Positions 46,155 through 55,336 of a DNA stretch of 64,000 bases are shown one piece after another. The first letter of the stretch is position 1; the number at the start of each line of letters is the position of its first letter. A program made the position numbers and the translations under genes. The stretch comes from Williamsia muralis (lineage in GTDB: Bacteria; Actinomycetota; Actinomycetes; Mycobacteriales; Mycobacteriaceae), in NCBI RefSeq assembly GCF_002735905.1, contig NZ_PEBD01000005.1:62001-126000 (forward strand), given 5' to 3'. Below the pieces are notes generated by a model. It saw only the letters and a program-made list of their open reading frames with translations. It made no database searches and was not told the origin of the DNA.

Positions 46155-47816
46155 ATGGCCGACAGGTTCGACGTCATTGTGGTCGGGGGCGGGCTGGCCG
46201 GGCTGGTCGCAACCCATGAAGTGGTGAAGGCCGGCAAGCGCGTGGCCGTGCTGGAACAGGAGAACGAACAGAACCTGGGTGGGCAGGCTTTCTGGTCCCT
46301 GGGTGGTCTGTTCTTCGTCGATTCCCCCGAGCAGCGCAGACTCGGCATCAAGGATTCGGTCGAACTGGCCCGGCAGGACTGGTTCGGTTCCGCCGGATTC
46401 GATCGTGACCGTGAGGACCACTGGCCGCGGCAATGGGCCGAGGCCTACGTGAACTTCGCCGCCGGCGAAAAGCGTTCGTATCTGCACGATCTGGGCCTGC
46501 GTGTGATGGCGACAGTCGGTTGGGCCGAGCGTGGCTCCGGTCTCGCTGCCGGCCACGGCAACTCTGTCCCGCGATTCCACATCACCTGGGGAACGGGCCC
46601 GGAGGTGGTCCGGGTGTTCCGCGAGCCGGTTCTCGACGGTGCTGCCAAGGGTCTGGTCACCATCAAGTACCGGCATCAGGTGGACGAGCTCATCGTGGAG
46701 AACGGGGCGGCAGTGGGCGTACGGGGATCTGTCCTGGTGCCCTCGACCCAGCGGCGAGGGGTGTCGTCGAGTCGTGAAACCGCCGCCGAGTTCGAACTCC
46801 GTGCCGAAGCTGTGGTCGTGACTTCAGGAGGCATCGGCGGCAACTTCGACCTCGTGAAGAAGAACTGGCCGGTAGACCGTCTCGGGCCTGCCCCAGCACA
46901 CATGATCACCGGCGTACCCGCGCACGTGGACGGGCGAATGCTCGAGATCACCAAGAACGCCGGCGGCAACATCGTCAACAGTGACCGCATGTGGCATTAC
47001 CCCGAGGGGATCAAGAACTGGGACCCGATCTGGCCCAACCACGCCATCCGGATCATCCCGGGCCCATCGTCACTGTGGCTCGACGCCACGGGCAAACGGC
47101 TGCCGGTTCCGAATTTCCCGGGTTTCGACTCGTTGGGCACACTGGGAACGATCACTCGTGGCGGCCACGACTTCACCTGGTTCATCCTGACCCAGGCGAT
47201 CATCGAAAAAGAGTTCGCCCTCTCGGGTTCGGAGCAGAACCCGGACTTCACCGGAAAAGACATCAAGCTTCTGCTTCAGCGCGTCCGCAAAGGCGCAACG
47301 GGTCCGGTCGAGGCCTTCAAGGAGCACGGCATCGACTTTGTCGTCCGCGACAATCTCCGCGATCTGGTGGCCGGGATGAACGAGATCACCACAGGTCCGC
47401 AGCTCGACTTCGCGAGCATCGAAGCCGAAGTGGTGGCCCGCGACCGCGAACTGGACAACAAATACACCAAGGACATGCAGATCATGGCGATCCGCAATGC
47501 CCGAAACTACCTCAGTGACAAGATCATCCGGGTGGCACGGCCTCACAAGTTGCAAGACCCGAAATACGGCCCGATGATTGCCGTCCGCCTACATCTGGTG
47601 ACCCGAAAGACGCTGGGTGGGCTGGAGACCGATCTCGATGCGAAGGTGATCCGGCCGTCCGGTGAGCCGTTCGAAGGTCTGTATGCAGCCGGCGAGGTCG
47701 CGGGTTTCGGTGGCGGTGGGGTACACGGCTACAACGCGCTCGAGGGCACGTTCCTCGGTGGCTGCATCTTCTCCGGCCGGGCGGCCGGACGCGCACTCGT
47801 CCGCGACCTCGGTTGA
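46155..47816 (+). CDS. FAD-binding dehydrogenase (KstD/fumarate-reductase-like, Rv0785-like)
   Basis: 553 residues; ATG 46155 with GAGGAGG upstream. FAD-binding FRD/SDH-type flavoprotein: RFDVIVVGGGLAGLVATHEV, GGQAFWSLGGLFFVDSPEQR, AVVVTSGGIGGNFDLVKKNW, and at the C-terminus GLYAAGEVAGFGGGGVHGYN with LEGTFLGGCIFSGRAAGRAL. The closest remembered relative is the mycobacterial FAD-binding dehydrogenase Rv0785. The family oxidises 3-ketosteroids or reduces fumarate-like substrates; the real substrate is not known. It is divergent from the coiled-coil gene. Confidence 0.88.
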   Translation: MADRFDVIVVGGGLAGLVATHEVVKAGKRVAVLEQENEQNLGGQAFWSLGGLFFVDSPEQRRLGIKDSVELARQDWFGSAGFDRDREDHWPRQWAEAYVNFAAGEKRSYLHDLGLRVMATVGWAERGSGLAAGHGNSVPRFHITWGTGPEVVRVFREPVLDGAAKGLVTIKYRHQVDELIVENGAAVGVRGSVLVPSTQRRGVSSSRETAAEFELRAEAVVVTSGGIGGNFDLVKKNWPVDRLGPAPAHMITGVPAHVDGRMLEITKNAGGNIVNSDRMWHYPEGIKNWDPIWPNHAIRIIPGPSSLWLDATGKRLPVPNFPGFDSLGTLGTITRGGHDFTWFILTQAIIEKEFALSGSEQNPDFTGKDIKLLLQRVRKGATGPVEAFKEHGIDFVVRDNLRDLVAGMNEITTGPQLDFASIEAEVVARDRELDNKYTKDMQIMAIRNARNYLSDKIIRVARPHKLQDPKYGPMIAVRLHLVTRKTLGGLETDLDAKVIRPSGEPFEGLYAAGEVAGFGGGGVHGYNALEGTFLGGCIFSGRAAGRALVRDLG

Positions 47817-47833
47817 GGCGGGGGACCGGCGGC

Positions 47834-48937
47834 TCAGTCGCGGACGGGAGTACTTGCCGCCAACGCTTCCTCGTGTGCCCGAGGCCGGGCCACCCTGGCA
47901 CGGACGTCGATCCGGTAAGAGATGATGGCCAGGGTGAACACCCCGACAGACAGGTTCACCAGAGCGGCGAATCCTTCGGTTGCGAAATCGACCAACGCAT
48001 TGAGCATCGTGAAGGTGAGTGCGCCGTACCGCAGGAAATGCAGCGGCCACATCTTGTCGGTCTTACGCAGCATCACCATCGCCGGGAGTGAAAAAGCAAG
48101 TGTGACGGTAGAACTCAGGAGAAGAATGGCGGTGGCCATGCTCATGCCCGCCAATTCGAACGTCACGTTGTCGTCGTCCAGGTAGATCCCGTTCATCGCG
48201 ACGCCGAGAAGTCCTAAGCCGAACGCCAACGCCGCGGTCACGGTCATCAGCCAACCGACGATCGGCAGCCATCGCGGACTTCGGAACCACGAAGGGATCA
48301 AGCGGGGGGCCCACTGCGACAGTGCGTACAACCGCGCTGATGCGATGCCGGATGTCAGCAGAAGGCTGCGAATGTGTTCCGCCGCAACCTTGTCGTAGCC
48401 CATCTCCTCGGCTTCCTCGACCAGGCGCAGCGCGAGCTCCCGCCGGTGCGGGGCCAGGCCTCGCGCAACCCCGTCGGCCGCGATGGAGGCTGCCGACGAG
48501 ACCTTCTCGTGAGCGCTCAGAGGCCGTACCTCTCGTAGGACCCGACCTACGATCAGAACGAAAACGACCAGTACATACATGATCTCGGCGGAAGGTCCGT
48601 AGAAGTAGTCGTTGTCCTTGGTGACGAACTTGCCCACCTCGTCGAGGAACAGACCGAAACCGATACCGCCGAGGACAACACAGAACAATCGGGCGCCGAA
48701 CCCCAGCAGCCACCAACTGATCAGCAGCGACAGCATCATGAACGCTCCGCCGTAGAGCGCGTGGGCGATGTGTAGGTTCCCGCCCCCGACTTGCGGATAA
48801 TCGGTGATCCACAAGTAACCCCGGGTGAGAAGAATGGTGGTGATCGCGATGATCATGAACGCCTCTGCCGAACTGAAGCCCACGGCGTTCCGAGTGAAGA
48901 AGCCGAGGCGGGACGGTCGGTTGGATGAACGTGTCAC
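47834..48937 (-). CDS. Polytopic membrane protein of unknown function
   Basis: 367 residues from GTG 48937, preceded by GAGGAGCGAC. About eight transmembrane helices: AFMIIAITTILLTRGYLWIT, GGAFMMLSLLISWWLLGFGA, LFCVVLGGIGFGLFLDEVGK, AEIMYVLVVFVLIVGRVLRE, then a central soluble helix (HRRELALRLVEEAEEMGYDK), then LPIVGWLMTVTAALAFGLGL, MSMATAILLLSSTVTLAFSL and LVNLSVGVFTLAIISYRIDV. The acidic pair in FLDEVGKFVTKDNDYFYGPS lies in the first membrane half. No transporter signature is recognised. The reading upstream to 49891 would run over the cupin and SDR genes and is rejected. Confidence 0.78.
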   Translation of the reverse strand: MTRSSNRPSRLGFFTRNAVGFSSAEAFMIIAITTILLTRGYLWITDYPQVGGGNLHIAHALYGGAFMMLSLLISWWLLGFGARLFCVVLGGIGFGLFLDEVGKFVTKDNDYFYGPSAEIMYVLVVFVLIVGRVLREVRPLSAHEKVSSAASIAADGVARGLAPHRRELALRLVEEAEEMGYDKVAAEHIRSLLLTSGIASARLYALSQWAPRLIPSWFRSPRWLPIVGWLMTVTAALAFGLGLLGVAMNGIYLDDDNVTFELAGMSMATAILLLSSTVTLAFSLPAMVMLRKTDKMWPLHFLRYGALTFTMLNALVDFATEGFAALVNLSVGVFTLAIISYRIDVRARVARPRAHEEALAASTPVRD

Positions 48938-49051
48938 GTCGCTCCTCGTGGTGAAACCGGGCAATCCGGCTGTGCGCAAGAATTGTACGGCGGCTGGTTC
49001 TCGGAGGATCGGGTTCGTATCGAACACCGCGTGAGGCGGCTCGATCGCCGT

Positions 49052-49057
49052 TACGCT
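49052..49057 (+). promoter_or_regulatory. -10 box of a leaderless cupin promoter
   Basis: TACGCT ends 6 nt before ATG 49064 with no Shine-Dalgarno sequence. Confidence 0.5.
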
Positions 49058-49063
49058 CAGCAA

Positions 49064-49528
49064 ATGAAACAACTCATCCGGTCTGTGACCGCAGTTTTGC
49101 TGGTGACGGCGGCATTGTTCGTCGGTGCGGCAACTGCTACGGCGACGCCCAGCAAAGACATTTCGGCCAAGACTCTCGCGGATTTCGAGATTCCCGCCGA
49201 GCTGATCCCATTCATCCCGGCTGGTGTTCACGTCGTGGCGCGCGAGATCACCATCGCTCCAGGCGGGACCACCGGGTGGCATTACCACGATGGACCGGTT
49301 GTCGGATTCGTCGGTGCGGGCACCCTGACCCATCCGGGGCCCGACTGCGTTCCCCAGATCTTCCGTACGGGCGATTTCATCAATGAACCGAGCGGGGTCG
49401 CCAACACCCACGTCGGACGCAACCTCGGCACTGTTCCCGTGGTCCTGTACGTCGCCTATCTGGAACCCTTGGGTGATCCGCTCTTCGAGGACGCGCCAGC
49501 CCCGGCGTGTGACGTCGCCGCCGGGTGA
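49064..49528 (+). CDS. Secreted cupin-domain protein
   Basis: 154 residues. A Sec signal peptide (MKQLIRSVTAVLLVTAALFV, cleavage near ATATATPSK) is followed by one small cupin barrel: REITIAPGGTTGWHYHDGPV provides the first metal motif (HxH), GFVGAGTLTHPGPDC the strand after it, and GDFINEPSGVANTHVGRN the second motif. The metal site looks complete with three His. A similar secreted cupin family is common in actinobacteria without known function. A TACGCT just upstream suggests its own leaderless promoter. Confidence 0.85.
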   Translation: MKQLIRSVTAVLLVTAALFVGAATATATPSKDISAKTLADFEIPAELIPFIPAGVHVVAREITIAPGGTTGWHYHDGPVVGFVGAGTLTHPGPDCVPQIFRTGDFINEPSGVANTHVGRNLGTVPVVLYVAYLEPLGDPLFEDAPAPACDVAAG

Positions 49529-49534
49529 CTCGCC

Positions 49535-49540
49535 TACGAT
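49535..49540 (+). promoter_or_regulatory. -10 box of the SDR/ACAD/kinase operon
   Basis: TACGAT ends 7 nt before the SDR ATG at 49548, in the 19-nt gap after the cupin gene. It indicates that the catabolic operon has its own start and is leaderless. Confidence 0.5.
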
Positions 49541-49547
49541 CGCAGAG

Positions 49548-50366
49548 ATGGACGTAGCCCAGAAAGTTGCTGTTGTAACCGGCGGTGGAGCCGGAATCGG
49601 CGCGGCCCTCAGTCGTGCTCTGGCAGAGGCCGGGAGCCGGGTTGTGGTTGCAGACCTGAACGCGGGCAAGGCAGAGGCCGTTGCCGACGAGATCAACGCT
49701 TCGCATGATGGTCGTGCTGTCGCGGAGGGCGGAGATGTCGCGGATGAAGGTGTGCTCCAGCGGATTGTCGACCGCGCCGAGAGTGAGTTCGGGCCGGTGG
49801 ACATCTTCTTCGCGAACGCCGGGACCACCGCCGGACTGGGCCTGGACACTCCCGACGATTTGTGGGACATCGCCCTCGAGGTGAACGTCATGGCCCACGT
49901 CCGTGCCGCGCGGTTGCTCGTTCCGCGATGGATCGAGCGTGGCGGCGGATATTTCGTGTCGACGGCGTCTGCGGCAGGTCTGCTGACTCAGATCGGTTCG
50001 GCCACTTACTCGGTCTCCAAGCACGCTGCAGTGGGTTTCGCCGAGTGGCTCTCTGTCACCTACGGCGACCAGGGTGTGAAAGTGAGTTGTCTGTGCCCCA
50101 TGGGAGTGGAGACCGAGTTGCTTCGCTCCGGGTTCGAGACCGACCAGCCGGGCGCTTCTGTCGCCGCCAGCGCAGTGATCGGCGCGGGCGCGGTACTTCA
50201 ACCGGCAGACGTGGCGGTCCAGGTTCTCGCCGCGGTCGAACAGGAAAAATTCTTGATTCTCCCGCATCCGGAAGTACTGGACTTCTACCGTAACAAGGGG
50301 TCGGATTACGACCGTTGGATTTCCGGGATGCGTCGTTATCAGCGTCATCTGCTCTCGGATTCCTGA
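49548..50366 (+). CDS. Short-chain dehydrogenase/reductase
   Basis: 272 residues. Classical SDR: cofactor loop [32 protein letters not shown] (an Asp after the second strand favours NAD+), [12 protein letters not shown], and the active-site [20 protein letters not shown] followed by K (Tyr-x3-Lys). It starts a run of four catabolic genes: this SDR, an ACAD10/11-like dehydrogenase, an APH-like kinase and a second SDR. Oxidation or reduction of a hydroxyacyl-CoA is a plausible role by context. The ATG has a -10-like TACGAT 7 nt upstream. Confidence 0.92.
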   Translation: MDVAQKVAVVTGGGAGIGAALSRALAEAGSRVVVADLNAGKAEAVADEINASHDGRAVAEGGDVADEGVLQRIVDRAESEFGPVDIFFANAGTTAGLGLDTPDDLWDIALEVNVMAHVRAARLLVPRWIERGGGYFVSTASAAGLLTQIGSATYSVSKHAAVGFAEWLSVTYGDQGVKVSCLCPMGVETELLRSGFETDQPGASVAASAVIGAGAVLQPADVAVQVLAAVEQEKFLILPHPEVLDFYRNKGSDYDRWISGMRRYQRHLLSDS

Positions 50367-50443
50367 CGTTCCGAACCAGCCGGCTTCGACTCGGGCGATC
50401 AGGTCTGCCCGAGACATCTCTCACTCGATACAGGACTCATCAC

Positions 50444-51667
50444 ATGGATTTCGCCTACTCCGACCGATGCCTCGAATACCGAGATCGCCTTCTCGATTTC
50501 ATGACGGGGCACGTGTATCCGGCGGAGCAGATCTACGCCAGGCAAATGGCCGAATCCGGTAATCCGCATTTCGATCCGCCGATCATCGAAGAACTCAAGA
50601 CCGAGGCGAAAGAGCGCGGGTTGTGGAACCTCTTCCATCCCGATCCCCGCTACGGCGCAGGTCTGACCAACTCGGAGTATGCGCCACTTGCCGAGATCAT
50701 GGGTCGAAGTGCTGCACTGGCACCGGAGGCAACCAACTGTTCGGCTCCGGACACCGGGAACATGGAAGTGCTGTCACTGTTCGGCAGTGATGAACACAAA
50801 GAGCGCTGGCTGACGCCACTCCTCGAGGGCACGATCCGGTCCGCGTTTGCGATGACCGAACCGGCGGTCGCCAGCTCCGACGCGACAAACATCCAGATGA
50901 GCATGACCCGGTCCGGGGACGAGTGGATCCTCAACGGCCGAAAGTGGTGGACGTCGAACGCATTACACCCCAACTGCAAAGTCCTGATCGTGATGGGAAA
51001 GACCGATCCCGACGCGGCAGCCCACGCGCAGCAATCGATGATGGTGGTCCCGATCGACGCTCCGGGCGTCAGGGTGATCCGCAACCTGCCGGTGTTCGGT
51101 TACCAGGACAGGGAGGGACACGCCGAGGTTCTCTTCGAGGACGTGCGTGTGCCCGACAGCGACGTCCTGGCCGGGGTCGGCGCAGGTTTCATGATCGGCC
51201 AGGCCCGCCTCGGACCGGGACGGATACACCACTGCATGCGAGCGATCGGGATGGCCGAACGCGCACTGGAACTGATGTGTGAGCGCGCTTCCTCGCGCAT
51301 CGCATTCGGTAAGCCGCTCGCCGCCCAGGCGAACATCCAGGATTGGATTGCCGAGGCGCGCATCGACATCGAGATGAATCGATTGCTCACCCTCAAAGCG
51401 GCGTGGTTGATGGACACCGTGGGGAACAAACAAGCGCGCACCGAGATCGCTGCCATCAAGGTCGCCGCACCCAACATGGCGCTCAAGATCGTCGACCGGG
51501 CGATACAGGTCCACGGAGGGGGAGGGGTGTCCGACGACTTCCCACTCGCCAGCATGTACGCACACCTGCGCGCGCTTCGGCTGGCCGACGGTCCCGACGA
51601 GGTGCACAAGCGGACCATCGCGCGCCAGGAGCTCGGGCCTTACCGTAAGACGGAGGCGAAGGCATGA
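50444..51667 (+). CDS. Acyl-CoA dehydrogenase, ACAD10/ACAD11-like
   Basis: 407 residues from ATG 50444 ([20 protein letters not shown]). Blocks: [20 protein letters not shown] (FAD and substrate contact), [38 protein letters not shown] and [20 protein letters not shown]. The last string, with GPDEVH where ordinary acyl-CoA dehydrogenases have YEGT, is characteristic of the ACAD10/11 and LvaC group. Those enzymes act with a kinase on 4-hydroxyacyl-CoA, removing phosphate from a 4-phosphoacyl-CoA intermediate. The stop overlaps the kinase-fold gene (ATGA), as expected for such a pair. Confidence 0.9.
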   Translation: MDFAYSDRCLEYRDRLLDFMTGHVYPAEQIYARQMAESGNPHFDPPIIEELKTEAKERGLWNLFHPDPRYGAGLTNSEYAPLAEIMGRSAALAPEATNCSAPDTGNMEVLSLFGSDEHKERWLTPLLEGTIRSAFAMTEPAVASSDATNIQMSMTRSGDEWILNGRKWWTSNALHPNCKVLIVMGKTDPDAAAHAQQSMMVVPIDAPGVRVIRNLPVFGYQDREGHAEVLFEDVRVPDSDVLAGVGAGFMIGQARLGPGRIHHCMRAIGMAERALELMCERASSRIAFGKPLAAQANIQDWIAEARIDIEMNRLLTLKAAWLMDTVGNKQARTEIAAIKVAAPNMALKIVDRAIQVHGGGGVSDDFPLASMYAHLRALRLADGPDEVHKRTIARQELGPYRKTEAKA

Positions 51668-52695
51668 GTACGGCCGTCGGGATCGACACTGATCTGGTCA
51701 CCGAATGGATCGTCGGTCTCGACATTGGAGCTGTTGCCCCGCTGTCGTTTTCGCGTATCGGCAACGGTCAATCCAATCTGACGTACCGCGTCGGGGACGC
51801 CGGTGGCCGCCACTGGGTTCTCCGTCGCCCGCCACTGGGAGCGCTGCTGGCATCGGCTCATGACGTGCTGCGCGAACACCGGATCATGTCTGCACTGCAG
51901 GACACCCCGGTTCCGGTGCCGGAGATGATCGCCACCACCAGTGATCCGGCTGTCACAGACGCCCCGCTTGTGTTGATGGGTTATGTCGACGGGGTTGTGG
52001 TCGACGATGTGGCGGTGGCCTCGCAATTGTCGCCCGAACGCCGGCGAGCCATCGGGTTGAGTCTGCCGCGGGCACTGGGCACCGTTCATTCGGTCGACCT
52101 CGCCAAGGTCGGTCTCGACGATCTGGCGAGCAAGAAGCCTTTTGCGGCCCGACAACTCAAGCGCTGGTCGGCGCAATGGGAACACTCCAAGACCCAGGAC
52201 ATCGCGGAGATCACCGAGGTCGCCCAGGCGCTTGCTGCGCACGCCCCGGATCAGTCCGAGGTGACACTGGTGCATGGCGACTACTACATGAGCAACGTGA
52301 TCACCGGGGCCGAGAACGGTGACGTGATCGGCATCGTGGACTGGGAGCTGTGCACGCTCGGTGAACCGCTCGCCGACCTGGGCAACCTGCTGGCGTTCTG
52401 GCCGGAATCGGGCGACGGGGTGGCCGGGCCCTTCACCGCGCCGACACTTCCCGGGTTCCCGCGGCGGGCCGAGTTGATCGCCGGCTATGCGGAGGCGACG
52501 GGCCGGGACGTGACCGACGTCGGCTACTGGCACACCCTTGCCCTGTGGCGGTTGACCATCATCGCCGAGGGCGTTCGCCGACGACTGATCAACGATCCGC
52601 GAAATGCTTCACGCGACGGCGGACCGACGAACAAGGTCATCGACGATCTTGTTGTCCGCACTGTGCAGGTGGGGCGCGAATCCGGAATCCTGTGA
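51664..52695 (+). CDS. APH-fold phosphotransferase (LvaA/ACAD10-11 kinase-domain-like)
   Basis: 343 residues. Protein-kinase-like aminoglycoside phosphotransferase fold: [20 protein letters not shown] (nucleotide loop), [20 protein letters not shown] (Lys replaced by Arg-rich strand), Brenner motif [11 protein letters not shown] with catalytic Asp206, and [20 protein letters not shown] with the metal-binding Asp226. It is annotated as aminoglycoside kinase in many genomes, but the overlap with an ACAD11-like dehydrogenase argues for phosphorylation of a 4-hydroxyacyl-CoA, as in the levulinate (LvaA) pathway and human ACAD10/11. The substrate chain length is unknown. Confidence 0.88.
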   Translation: MSTAVGIDTDLVTEWIVGLDIGAVAPLSFSRIGNGQSNLTYRVGDAGGRHWVLRRPPLGALLASAHDVLREHRIMSALQDTPVPVPEMIATTSDPAVTDAPLVLMGYVDGVVVDDVAVASQLSPERRRAIGLSLPRALGTVHSVDLAKVGLDDLASKKPFAARQLKRWSAQWEHSKTQDIAEITEVAQALAAHAPDQSEVTLVHGDYYMSNVITGAENGDVIGIVDWELCTLGEPLADLGNLLAFWPESGDGVAGPFTAPTLPGFPRRAELIAGYAEATGRDVTDVGYWHTLALWRLTIIAEGVRRRLINDPRNASRDGGPTNKVIDDLVVRTVQVGRESGIL

Positions 52696-52737
52696 TGGCA
52701 GAAACGAACCGGGCGACCGGCCGACAGGGAGGAAACC

Positions 52738-53628
52738 ATGACGCAGAGGCATGAGCTCGCGGGTAGGACTGTCGTCGTCACGGGGGCCACATCGGGGCTG
52801 GGCAAGGAAACCGCACGGCGGTTGTACGCACAGGGCGCCGACGTCGTCCTAGTAGCCCGAGACGAGGTGAAGGCCGCAGAAGTGGCCGGGGAGCTCGGTT
52901 CAGGATCACCGGGTCAATCGCCGACCGGCAGCGTCAGTACAGCGCTCGCAGATCTGTCTGATCTGGCGGATGTGCGTGCGCTGGCGACCGATCTGCAACA
53001 GCGATTCGAGCGTATCGATGTGCTGATCAACAACGCCGGCATCGACATCGGTGACCCACGTGAGTCCAAGGACGGGTTCGAACTCACCTTTGCGGTCAAC
53101 TACCTGGCGCCCTTCGTACTCAGTACGTCGCTGGCGCCCGTCATGGCGGAAGCAGCCGCTGCCGGCGAACCGTCGCGGATAGTGAACATCAGTTCGTCGG
53201 GACACCGTGGCGGCCACATCGACATCCAGGATCTGCAGGAGAAGGGCCGTAAGTTCAGCGGTCAACGCGTGTACAACAATTCGAAGTTGGCGCTGACGCT
53301 GTTCACGACCGAACTCGCGCGCCGCAACGACCCAGCTCGGTTGGTGGCGAATTGTGCCGATCCGGGATTCGTCAAAGGCACCACTCTCGGGCGTGATCTG
53401 CCGTTCGGGTATCAGGTGATCGGCGTGTTGCTCACCCCGTTCATGGCCACCGTCGACAAAGGTGCGCGGTCAGCGGTGTGGGCGGCATCCGCACCGGAGG
53501 CGGGTACATTCACCGGCCGCTACGTCAAAGGCGGCAAGCAGACCGAGCCCAGCAAGGAGGCCCAGGACGCCGAGCTGGCGGCCCGGCTGTGGGACGCCAC
53601 CGAAGGACTCATCTCCGGCACGCGGTGA
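52738..53628 (+). CDS. Short-chain dehydrogenase/reductase, retinol-dehydrogenase-like
   Basis: 296 residues; ATG 52738 with GGGAGG upstream. Classical SDR: TVVVTGATSGLGKETARRLY, VVLVARDEVKAAE, VLINNAGIDIGDPRESKDGF, VNISSSGHRGG and VYNNSKLALTLFTTELARR with Tyr and Lys. The Arg after the second strand suggests NADP(H). It lies 42 nt after the kinase gene and ends the four-gene run, so it may process a carbonyl intermediate of the same pathway. Its stop abuts that of the convergent HxlR gene. Confidence 0.9.
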   Translation: MTQRHELAGRTVVVTGATSGLGKETARRLYAQGADVVLVARDEVKAAEVAGELGSGSPGQSPTGSVSTALADLSDLADVRALATDLQQRFERIDVLINNAGIDIGDPRESKDGFELTFAVNYLAPFVLSTSLAPVMAEAAAAGEPSRIVNISSSGHRGGHIDIQDLQEKGRKFSGQRVYNNSKLALTLFTTELARRNDPARLVANCADPGFVKGTTLGRDLPFGYQVIGVLLTPFMATVDKGARSAVWAASAPEAGTFTGRYVKGGKQTEPSKEAQDAELAARLWDATEGLISGTR

Positions 53629-54318
53629 TCATGTCCGGTCTGCCGTGACAGGCCTGGGGATCGCGGCCATCTGCCCCTGCCCGATCCAGCCGGGCACACG
53701 ACGGCGCACGTCGTCGGGACCGACGATCTGGACCGTGCCGATGGAACAGGCTGTCTCCCAAGAGCGGTCACCCCGCCAGACCGCGGTGAGGTCACGGAGC
53801 TCGGCCACGACCGTGGCGGTGGTTTCGAAGCCGGGGTCGCAGTCGCAGATGTCCACCTGGCCTTGCGTCACGACCAGCCACCAGCGGTGGGCGTTGGCAG
53901 CCACGCCGCCGAGCCGGAAGGCTATCACCGTGCGGCTCGTCGGCCACACGTCTGTGGGTACTGTCCGACGCATGTCCCACATCAGCAGGTGGGGGTCGAG
54001 GTCTTCGTCTCCGAGTTCGCCGATCCAGCGGATGCCCCAGGCGTTGAGGGCCTCGACCACCGACGACAGCTCCCTGCCACTTGCAGTCATCGCGTAGCTC
54101 GTCCGCCCGCCCGCAACGTGGCGTTCGACGACGCCCGCGTGCTCGAGAGTCCGCAACCGCTTGGAGAGCAGTGCAGGTGACATCCGCGGGACACCGCGCC
54201 GTAGTTCGTTGAAATGCGTACTGCCGGCGAGTAACTCACGAACTACGAGCAGAGTCCATCGTTCGTCGAGCACTTCCATCGCCTTCGCGACAGGACAGAA
54301 CTGGCCGTATCCGGACAT
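53629..54318 (-). CDS. HxlR-family transcriptional regulator
   Basis: 229 residues from ATG 54318 with a strong AAAGGAGGG ribosome site. The HxlR winged helix is at the N-terminus: CPVAKAMEVLDERWTLLVVR with the family cysteine, ELRRGVPRMSPALLSKRLRT and LEHAGVVERHVAG. A C-terminal extension (about 115-229; MWDMRRTVPTDVWPTSRTVI) resembles a sterol-carrier/lipid-binding SCP2-like fold found in a subgroup of these regulators. It is divergent from the methyltransferase gene and a palindromic operator lies between. The cysteine could sense an electrophile. Confidence 0.9.
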   Translation of the reverse strand: MSGYGQFCPVAKAMEVLDERWTLLVVRELLAGSTHFNELRRGVPRMSPALLSKRLRTLEHAGVVERHVAGGRTSYAMTASGRELSSVVEALNAWGIRWIGELGDEDLDPHLLMWDMRRTVPTDVWPTSRTVIAFRLGGVAANAHRWWLVVTQGQVDICDCDPGFETTATVVAELRDLTAVWRGDRSWETACSIGTVQIVGPDDVRRRVPGWIGQGQMAAIPRPVTADRT

Positions 54319-54371
54319 CAACCCTCCTTTCGGACCACTCCAGTCAGTACACACCTCGTCCCCGGCACGGA

Positions 54372-54392
54372 CCAGTACAAAATCTGTACTGG
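54372..54392. promoter_or_regulatory. Palindromic operator candidate, HxlR/methyltransferase intergenic
   Basis: CCAGTACA-N5-TGTACTGG, a perfect 8-bp inverted repeat with a 5-nt spacer. A further CAGTACA half-site lies at 54345-54351 and a second inverted repeat GGATC-N6-GATCC overlaps at 54391-54406. The spacing between the divergent starts (54318 and 54478) is right for control of both genes by the HxlR protein. Confidence 0.7.
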
Positions 54393-54477
54393 ATCGGTTC
54401 AGATCCAGCACTGGACTGCCTGCGGGCCACGGTCGGATTCTGAGATGAACCGATCACGCAAGAGATAGGAACATGCC

Positions 54478-55329
54478 ATGGCCGCCGACTCGACAACCAC
54501 CGACACCACCAGAACCACGTCAGGTCACCACACGAATGAACTCAAGGCGCGGCATCGCGCCATGTGGGCCTCGGGTGACTACCCGGCGGTCGCGACGGAG
54601 GTGATCTCAGCTCTCGGCGAGATGCTGGTGGCCGAACTCGACCTGCAGGGCGGTGACCGCGTGCTCGACGTGGCGGCCGGCTCGGGCAACGCGTCCGTAC
54701 CGGCAGCCCGGACCGGAGCCGAGGTGATCGCGGCGGACCTTGCCCCCGAGCTGTTCGAAGCCGGTCGTGCGTTTGCCGCCGAGCAGGGGGTACAGCTGAC
54801 CTGGCAGGAGGCCGACGCCGAGGCTCTTCCCTTTGCCGACAACAGCTTTGACGTGGTGATGTCGTGCGTGGGCGTGATGTTCGCTCCTGATCACCAGCGA
54901 GCTGCCGCTGAACTGATCCGGGTCTGCCGCTCCGGAGGGCGTATCGGATTGATCAGCTGGACACCCGGCGGATTCGTCGGCCGGATGTTCGCGACCATGA
55001 AGCCGTACGCACCCGCCCCACAACCCGGGGCACAGCCCCCACCACTGTGGGGCGAGGAGACCCATGTCCGCGAACTGTTCGGCGACCATGCCGACATCAC
55101 TGCCGAGCGGCGGACACTCACCGTCGACCGCTTTCAGTCTCCGGAGGAGTTTCGCAGGTTCTTCAAGACGACGTACGGACCCACCATCGCGGTGTACAAC
55201 GCGAACGCGGGGAACCCCACGGCTGTCGCAGCACTCGACGACGGTCTGGACGATCTCGCCCGCGCTGCGATGAACCACGACGGCGTGATGGAGTGGGAAT
55301 ACCTGTTGGTCACAGCGACTGTGAGATGA
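54478..55329 (+). CDS. Class I SAM-dependent methyltransferase
   Basis: 283 residues from ATG 54478. Rossmann-like methyltransferase domain: motif I VLDVAAGSGNASVPAARTGA, VIAADLAPELFEAGRAFAAE (acidic ribose-binding position), EADAEALPFADNSFDVVMSC and LIRVCRSGGRIGLISWTPGG. It resembles UbiE/COQ5-like small-molecule or quinone methyltransferases. Its divergent partner is an HxlR regulator with a shared operator, so it is likely induced by a small ligand. The substrate is unknown. Confidence 0.9.
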   Translation: MAADSTTTDTTRTTSGHHTNELKARHRAMWASGDYPAVATEVISALGEMLVAELDLQGGDRVLDVAAGSGNASVPAARTGAEVIAADLAPELFEAGRAFAAEQGVQLTWQEADAEALPFADNSFDVVMSCVGVMFAPDHQRAAAELIRVCRSGGRIGLISWTPGGFVGRMFATMKPYAPAPQPGAQPPPLWGEETHVRELFGDHADITAERRTLTVDRFQSPEEFRRFFKTTYGPTIAVYNANAGNPTAVAALDDGLDDLARAAMNHDGVMEWEYLLVTATVR

Positions 55330-55336
55330 CCGTTGG

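Noticed and set aside
45624-46676. Extended 350-residue version of the coiled-coil protein
   Set aside because: The N-terminal 220 residues are antisense to the FAD dehydrogenase gene; only the C-terminal part has protein-like periodicity.
47834-49891. Extended 685-residue version of the membrane protein
   Set aside because: The upstream part overlaps the cupin and SDR genes antisense; GTG 48937 has a good ribosome site.
51664-52695. Aminoglycoside-resistance kinase
   Set aside because: The APH fold is real, but the overlap with an ACAD11-like gene makes a catabolic kinase far more likely.
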